A stretch of 64,000 nucleotides of DNA from LMUY01 sp965199555 (GTDB lineage Bacteria > Pseudomonadota > Alphaproteobacteria > Acetobacterales > Acetobacteraceae), in contig CBDASJ010000024.1 in NCBI GenBank assembly GCA_965199555.1, positions 248,001 through 312,000 on the forward strand, given 5' to 3'. Shown here piece by piece: positions 60,846 through 64,000 of the stretch (the first letter of the stretch is position 1; each line of letters opens with the position of its first letter). The notes below the pieces were generated by a model. That model made no database searches and had not been told where the DNA came from. It worked only from the letters and a program-made list of their open reading frames with translations. The translations under genes were made by a program, and so were the position numbers.

Positions 60846-62078
60846 ATGGCGCGTATCGTAATGAAATTCGGCGGCACTTCGGTGGCCGACCTCGACCGCA
60901 TCCGCAACGTGGCGCGCCGGGTGAAGCGGCAGGTCGATGCGGGCCATCAGGTGGCGGTGGTGGTGTCCGCCATGTCCGGCGTCACCAACCAGTTGGTCGG
61001 CTGGTGCCAGGCGCTGGCGCCGCTGCATGACGCGCGGGAATACGACGCGGTGGTGGCGACCGGCGAACAGGTGACCAGCGGCCTGACCGCGATTGCCTTG
61101 CAGGAGATCGGCGTGGACGCGCGATCCTGGTCCGGCTGGCAAATGCCGCTGCACACGGACGGCGCCCACGGCAAGGCACGGATCGAGCGGATCGAGGGCG
61201 CCGTGCTGTTGGAGCGCATGGCCATCGGTCAGGTGCCGGTGGTGGCGGGGTTCCAGGGCATCGGACCGGACAACCGCGTCACCACGCTGGGGCGCGGCGG
61301 CTCCGACACCTCGGCGGTGGCGCTGGCGGCGGCGCTGCGGGCGGATCGCTGCGACATCTACACCGACGTGGACGGCATCTACACCACCGACCCGCGGATC
61401 GTTGCCAGGGCGCGCAAGCTGGCTAAGATCGCCTACGAGGAGATGCTCGAGCTCGCCTCGGTCGGCGCCCGCGTGCTGCAAACGCGCAGCGTGGAACTGG
61501 CGATGAAGGAAAACGTGCGGGTCCAGGTGCTATCCTCGTTCCAGGACACGCCGGAGGAAGGCACCGGCGGCTCCCTGGTGGTGGATGAGGACGAGATCAT
61601 GGAACAAGAAATCGTGTCCGGCATCGCCTATTCCCGCGACGAGGCGAAGATCACCGTGCGCCGCGTGCCGGACCGGCCGGGCATCGCCGCGGCCATCTTC
61701 GGCCCGCTGGCGGACGCCAACGTCAACGTCGACATGATCGTGCAGAACATGTCGGCGGACGGCACCACCGACATGACCTTCACGGTGGGCCGGTCGGATT
61801 TGAAGCTCGCGCAGGCGACGCTGTCCGCCGCGGCCACCGGGGTCGGCTACGCGGAAATCCTGACCGACCCGGAGGTGGCGAAGATCAGCGTGGTGGGCGT
61901 CGGCATGCGCTCCCATGTGGGGGTGGCCAACACGATGTTCCGCACGCTGGCGGAGAAGGGGATCAACATCCAGGTCATCTCCACCAGCGAGATCAAGGTG
62001 TCGGTGCTGGTCGGCGCCGAGTACACGGAACTGGCGGTGCGCGCCCTGCACACGGCTTACGGCCTCGATGCCGCCTGA
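60846..62078 (+). CDS. lysC: aspartate kinase
   Basis: Aspartate kinase phosphorylates aspartate in the pathway to lysine, methionine and threonine. The 410-residue protein has the N-terminal VMKFGGTSVAD, the kinase domain with GRGGSDTSAVALAAAL near residue 155, and two ACT domains in the C-terminal third (from about 270), which give feedback control. The ATG at 60846 matches the family start. It overlaps the next gene by 11 bases. Confidence 0.96.
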   Translation: MARIVMKFGGTSVADLDRIRNVARRVKRQVDAGHQVAVVVSAMSGVTNQLVGWCQALAPLHDAREYDAVVATGEQVTSGLTAIALQEIGVDARSWSGWQMPLHTDGAHGKARIERIEGAVLLERMAIGQVPVVAGFQGIGPDNRVTTLGRGGSDTSAVALAAALRADRCDIYTDVDGIYTTDPRIVARARKLAKIAYEEMLELASVGARVLQTRSVELAMKENVRVQVLSSFQDTPEEGTGGSLVVDEDEIMEQEIVSGIAYSRDEAKITVRRVPDRPGIAAAIFGPLADANVNVDMIVQNMSADGTTDMTFTVGRSDLKLAQATLSAAATGVGYAEILTDPEVAKISVVGVGMRSHVGVANTMFRTLAEKGINIQVISTSEIKVSVLVGAEYTELAVRALHTAYGLDAA

Positions 62079-63138
62079 CATCTCGCCCCCCAACGCCGAC
62101 CTGCTCCGCGCGCGGGCGGAGTTAGACCGGTTGTGGGCGGCGGGCACCCGGTTCCTTGGCAGCCGGGTCGCCATCATGGGCGGCGCGATGAGCTGGGTCA
62201 GCGAGCGCGGCCTGGTTGCCGCCATTTCCAACGCCGGCGGCTTCGGGGTGATCGCCTGCGGCTCGATGGGCCCGGACGCGCTTGCGGCGGAGATTGCGGC
62301 CACGCAGGCCCGCACGGCCGCGCCGTTCGGCGTGAACCTGATCACCATGCACCCGCAACTGCCCGACCTGATCCGGGTGTGCAGCGAGGCGCGGGTCGGC
62401 CACGTGGTGCTTGCCGGCGGCGTGCCGTCTGCCAGCGCGGTGCACGCGGTCAAGGATGGCGGCGCCAAGCTGGTCTGTTTCGCCCCCGCGCTGGTGCTGG
62501 CGCGCCGGCTGGTGCGCAGCGGGGCCGATGCGCTGGTGATCGAGGGGTCGGAAGCCGGTGGCCATATCGGCCCGGTGTCGCTGACGGTGCTGGCGCAGGA
62601 AATCCTGCCGCATTTGCGCGACGTGCCGGTGTTCGTGGCGGGCGGGTTGGGGCGGGGCGAGGCCATCCTGGGCTTCCTGGAAATGGGCGCCGCCGGGGCG
62701 CAGCTCGGCACGCTGTTCGCCGCGTCCACCGATTCAGTGGCCCATCCGCGGTTCAAGCAGGCCTTCGTGCATGCCCGGGCGCGGGACGCGGTGCCGTCGG
62801 TCCAGTTGGACGAACGGTTCCCCGTGATCCCCGTGCGCGGCCTGGCCAATGATGGCACCAAGCGCTTCCTGCGCCACCAGGCCGAAACGGTGCGGCGCAT
62901 GGAGGCGGGCGAGCTGACGCGCGAAGCGGCGCAGTTGGAGATCGAGCATTTCTGGGCCGGGTCGCTGCGCCGCGCCGTGGTGGACGGCGACGTGGAACAC
63001 GGCTCCGTCATGATGGGCCAGTCGGTGGGCATGGTCACGGCCGAGCAGCCGGTCGCCGAGATCATCGAGGATCTGGTGGCGCAGGCCGCCGGCGCACTCG
63101 CGGCGCGAGGGCAATCCGCTTACCACCCGGCCTTCTGA
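62068..63138 (+). CDS. nitronate monooxygenase-like FMN protein
   Basis: The 356-residue TIM-barrel protein resembles 2-nitropropane dioxygenase/nitronate monooxygenase. IMGGAMSWVSERGLVAAISNAGGFG near residue 37 is the N-terminal FMN region, EGSEAGGHIG near 160 has the catalytic His, and VAGGLGRGEAI near 190 with GAQLGTLF near 210 bind phosphate. Similar proteins are also FabK-type or IMP-like. The start at 62068 overlaps lysC by 11 bases, so the two are likely coupled. Confidence 0.87.
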   Translation: MPPDISPPNADLLRARAELDRLWAAGTRFLGSRVAIMGGAMSWVSERGLVAAISNAGGFGVIACGSMGPDALAAEIAATQARTAAPFGVNLITMHPQLPDLIRVCSEARVGHVVLAGGVPSASAVHAVKDGGAKLVCFAPALVLARRLVRSGADALVIEGSEAGGHIGPVSLTVLAQEILPHLRDVPVFVAGGLGRGEAILGFLEMGAAGAQLGTLFAASTDSVAHPRFKQAFVHARARDAVPSVQLDERFPVIPVRGLANDGTKRFLRHQAETVRRMEAGELTREAAQLEIEHFWAGSLRRAVVDGDVEHGSVMMGQSVGMVTAEQPVAEIIEDLVAQAAGALAARGQSAYHPAF

Positions 63139-63140
63139 GC

Positions 63141-64000
63141 ATGTCCGGCACGCGTCGGCTGCTCAGCCGCCTGCGCGACATGATGGCCAGCGGCGCGGCG
63201 CCGCTGGCGGACGTGGTGCGGCTGGTGGCGGCCGAGATGGTGGCGGAGGTCTGCTCGCTTTACGCGCTGCGGACGGGCGATGTGTTGGAGCTGATCGCCA
63301 CCTATGGGTTGCGGCCGGACGCGGTGGGCCGCACGCGGCTGCGCGTGGGTGAAGGCATCGTCGGCATCTCCGCGGCCACCGGCAAGGTGCAGAACCTGGC
63401 AGACGCGCAGAACCACCCCGCCTTCGCGTATCGGCCGGAAACGGGCGAAGAAAAGTTCGCCTCCCTGCTGGCGGTGCCGGTGCGCCGCGGCGGCCATACC
63501 ATGGGCGTGCTGGCGGTGCAGAACCGGTCGCCGCGCCGCTACGGCCCGGACGAGGTGGACACCGTGGAAACGGTGGCGATGCTGCTGGCCGAGGCCTTGG
63601 CGGCGGCCGGGGCGGCGGCGGTCAGCGAGGATGCGCTGAGCGTCACCCTGCCGCGCCAGTTCGACGCCGCGCCGCTGGCACCCGGCCTGGGGATCGGGCC
63701 GCTGGTCAGCGTCGGCTTGCGGGCCGGCCCGCGCAACTTCCTGGCCAAGGACCCGGCGGCGGAGCAGGTCCGGCTGGAGCGGGCGCTGTTGACCATGCGA
63801 CGCGACCTGGACCGCCTGATCGAGCACGGCATGCCGGATGGCGAAGAGCCCCGCGAGGTGCTGGAAGCCACCCGGTTGGTTGCCGCCGATGACGGCTGGG
63901 TCAGGCGGGTGTCCGACGCGATCCGCAGCGGGTTGACGGCGGAGGCCGCCGTGGTGCGGGTCGCCAGCGAGTTGCGCGACCGCATGCGGCGCATCACCGA
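63141..64000 (+). CDS. ptsP: PtsP (PTSNtr phosphoenolpyruvate-protein phosphotransferase), 3' end cut
   Basis: This is the N-terminal part, 286 residues, of EI-Ntr. A GAF domain covers about 10-155 (VCSLYALR, GIVGISAATGKVQNLADAQNHPAF in part), followed by the start of the PEP-utilising region with PGLGIGPLVSVG near 180. The active-site His domain lies beyond the window edge. PtsP phosphorylates NPr in the nitrogen PTS. It follows the nitronate monooxygenase gene by two bases; the lysC-ptsP neighbourhood is common in Alphaproteobacteria. Confidence 0.88.
   Translation, partial: MSGTRRLLSRLRDMMASGAAPLADVVRLVAAEMVAEVCSLYALRTGDVLELIATYGLRPDAVGRTRLRVGEGIVGISAATGKVQNLADAQNHPAFAYRPETGEEKFASLLAVPVRRGGHTMGVLAVQNRSPRRYGPDEVDTVETVAMLLAEALAAAGAAAVSEDALSVTLPRQFDAAPLAPGLGIGPLVSVGLRAGPRNFLAKDPAAEQVRLERALLTMRRDLDRLIEHGMPDGEEPREVLEATRLVAADDGWVRRVSDAIRSGLTAEAAVVRVASELRDRMRRIT

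Noticed and set aside
1..64000. CRISPR arrays, insertion sequences, rRNA operons, prophage
   Set aside because: No regular direct repeats with spacers, no transposase or integrase motifs, no rRNA sequence, and no phage structural genes were seen.

Overview
The window is 64 kb of high-GC bacterial chromosome packed with genes on both strands. Gene content and protein flavour (YcgN/UPF0260, DUF2125, DUF3553, DUF1178, ChpT-type phosphotransferase, IalB-like protein, MJ0042 zinc-ribbon next to ftsEX) point to an alphaproteobacterium, most likely in Rhodospirillales/Acetobacteraceae; that lineage is inferred from family knowledge, not from a search. There is no rRNA, CRISPR array, transposase or prophage. 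One tRNA (Leu, anticodon UAA) is present.

Layout. 1-3.9 kb: a minus-strand catabolic-looking operon (DoxX, cupin, two-module VOC protein, SMP-30 lactonase, M20 peptidase cut by the window edge). 4.0-9.8 kb: YdcF-like protein, methyltransferase, secreted IalB-like protein, rlmN, a frameshifted fic gene with a 14-bp perfect palindrome at its start, and a secreted hydrolase. 9.9-21.6 kb: argG, a Cache-sensor hybrid histidine kinase overlapping a Cache-PAS-GGDEF diguanylate cyclase, an MFS transporter divergent from kynU, corA, then trpB-trpA. 21.7-27.9 kb: a sulfotransferase-like/coiled-coil repeat protein, a chemoreceptor, a small secreted protein, tRNA-Leu, a D-2-hydroxyacid dehydrogenase and a trypsin-like protease. 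28-35.5 kb: envelope and division block (class A PBP, zinc-ribbon membrane protein, ftsE-ftsX, second YdcF-like protein, DUF2125, YcgN, YgjP-type metallopeptidase). 35.5-43.8 kb: the accessory part of the window, with an orphan Tai4-type immunity protein, an unrecognised small protein, and a two-armed divergent cluster of two PLP aminotransferase-fold proteins, a FemAB-like acyltransferase, two methyltransferases, a phytanoyl-CoA dioxygenase-type oxygenase and GNAT enzymes, with a perfect 7-bp palindrome between the arms.

43.8-64 kb is again mostly core: fusA, a DUF1800-DUF1501 pair, PagL-like lipid A deacylase, DSD1-type D-amino-acid aldolase, a minus-strand signalling operon (chpT-like, cheA with two CheW modules and a receiver, cheW, cheY, cheR, no cheB seen), moaA with a strong bidirectional terminator, a BioC/NDUFAF5-like methyltransferase, ComF, grxC-DUF1178, ubiG, lysC, a nitronate monooxygenase-like protein and the 5' part of ptsP.

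Co-transcription is suggested throughout by ATGA, GTGA or TGATG junctions. Several convergent pairs share their last codons. Non-ATG starts (GTG, TTG) are common and were chosen from ribosome binding sites and family alignments where possible. The best candidate for something undescribed is the 36.8-43.3 kb modification cluster. The sulfotransferase/coiled-coil protein, the palindrome-fic unit and the orphan Tai4 are also worth a look.
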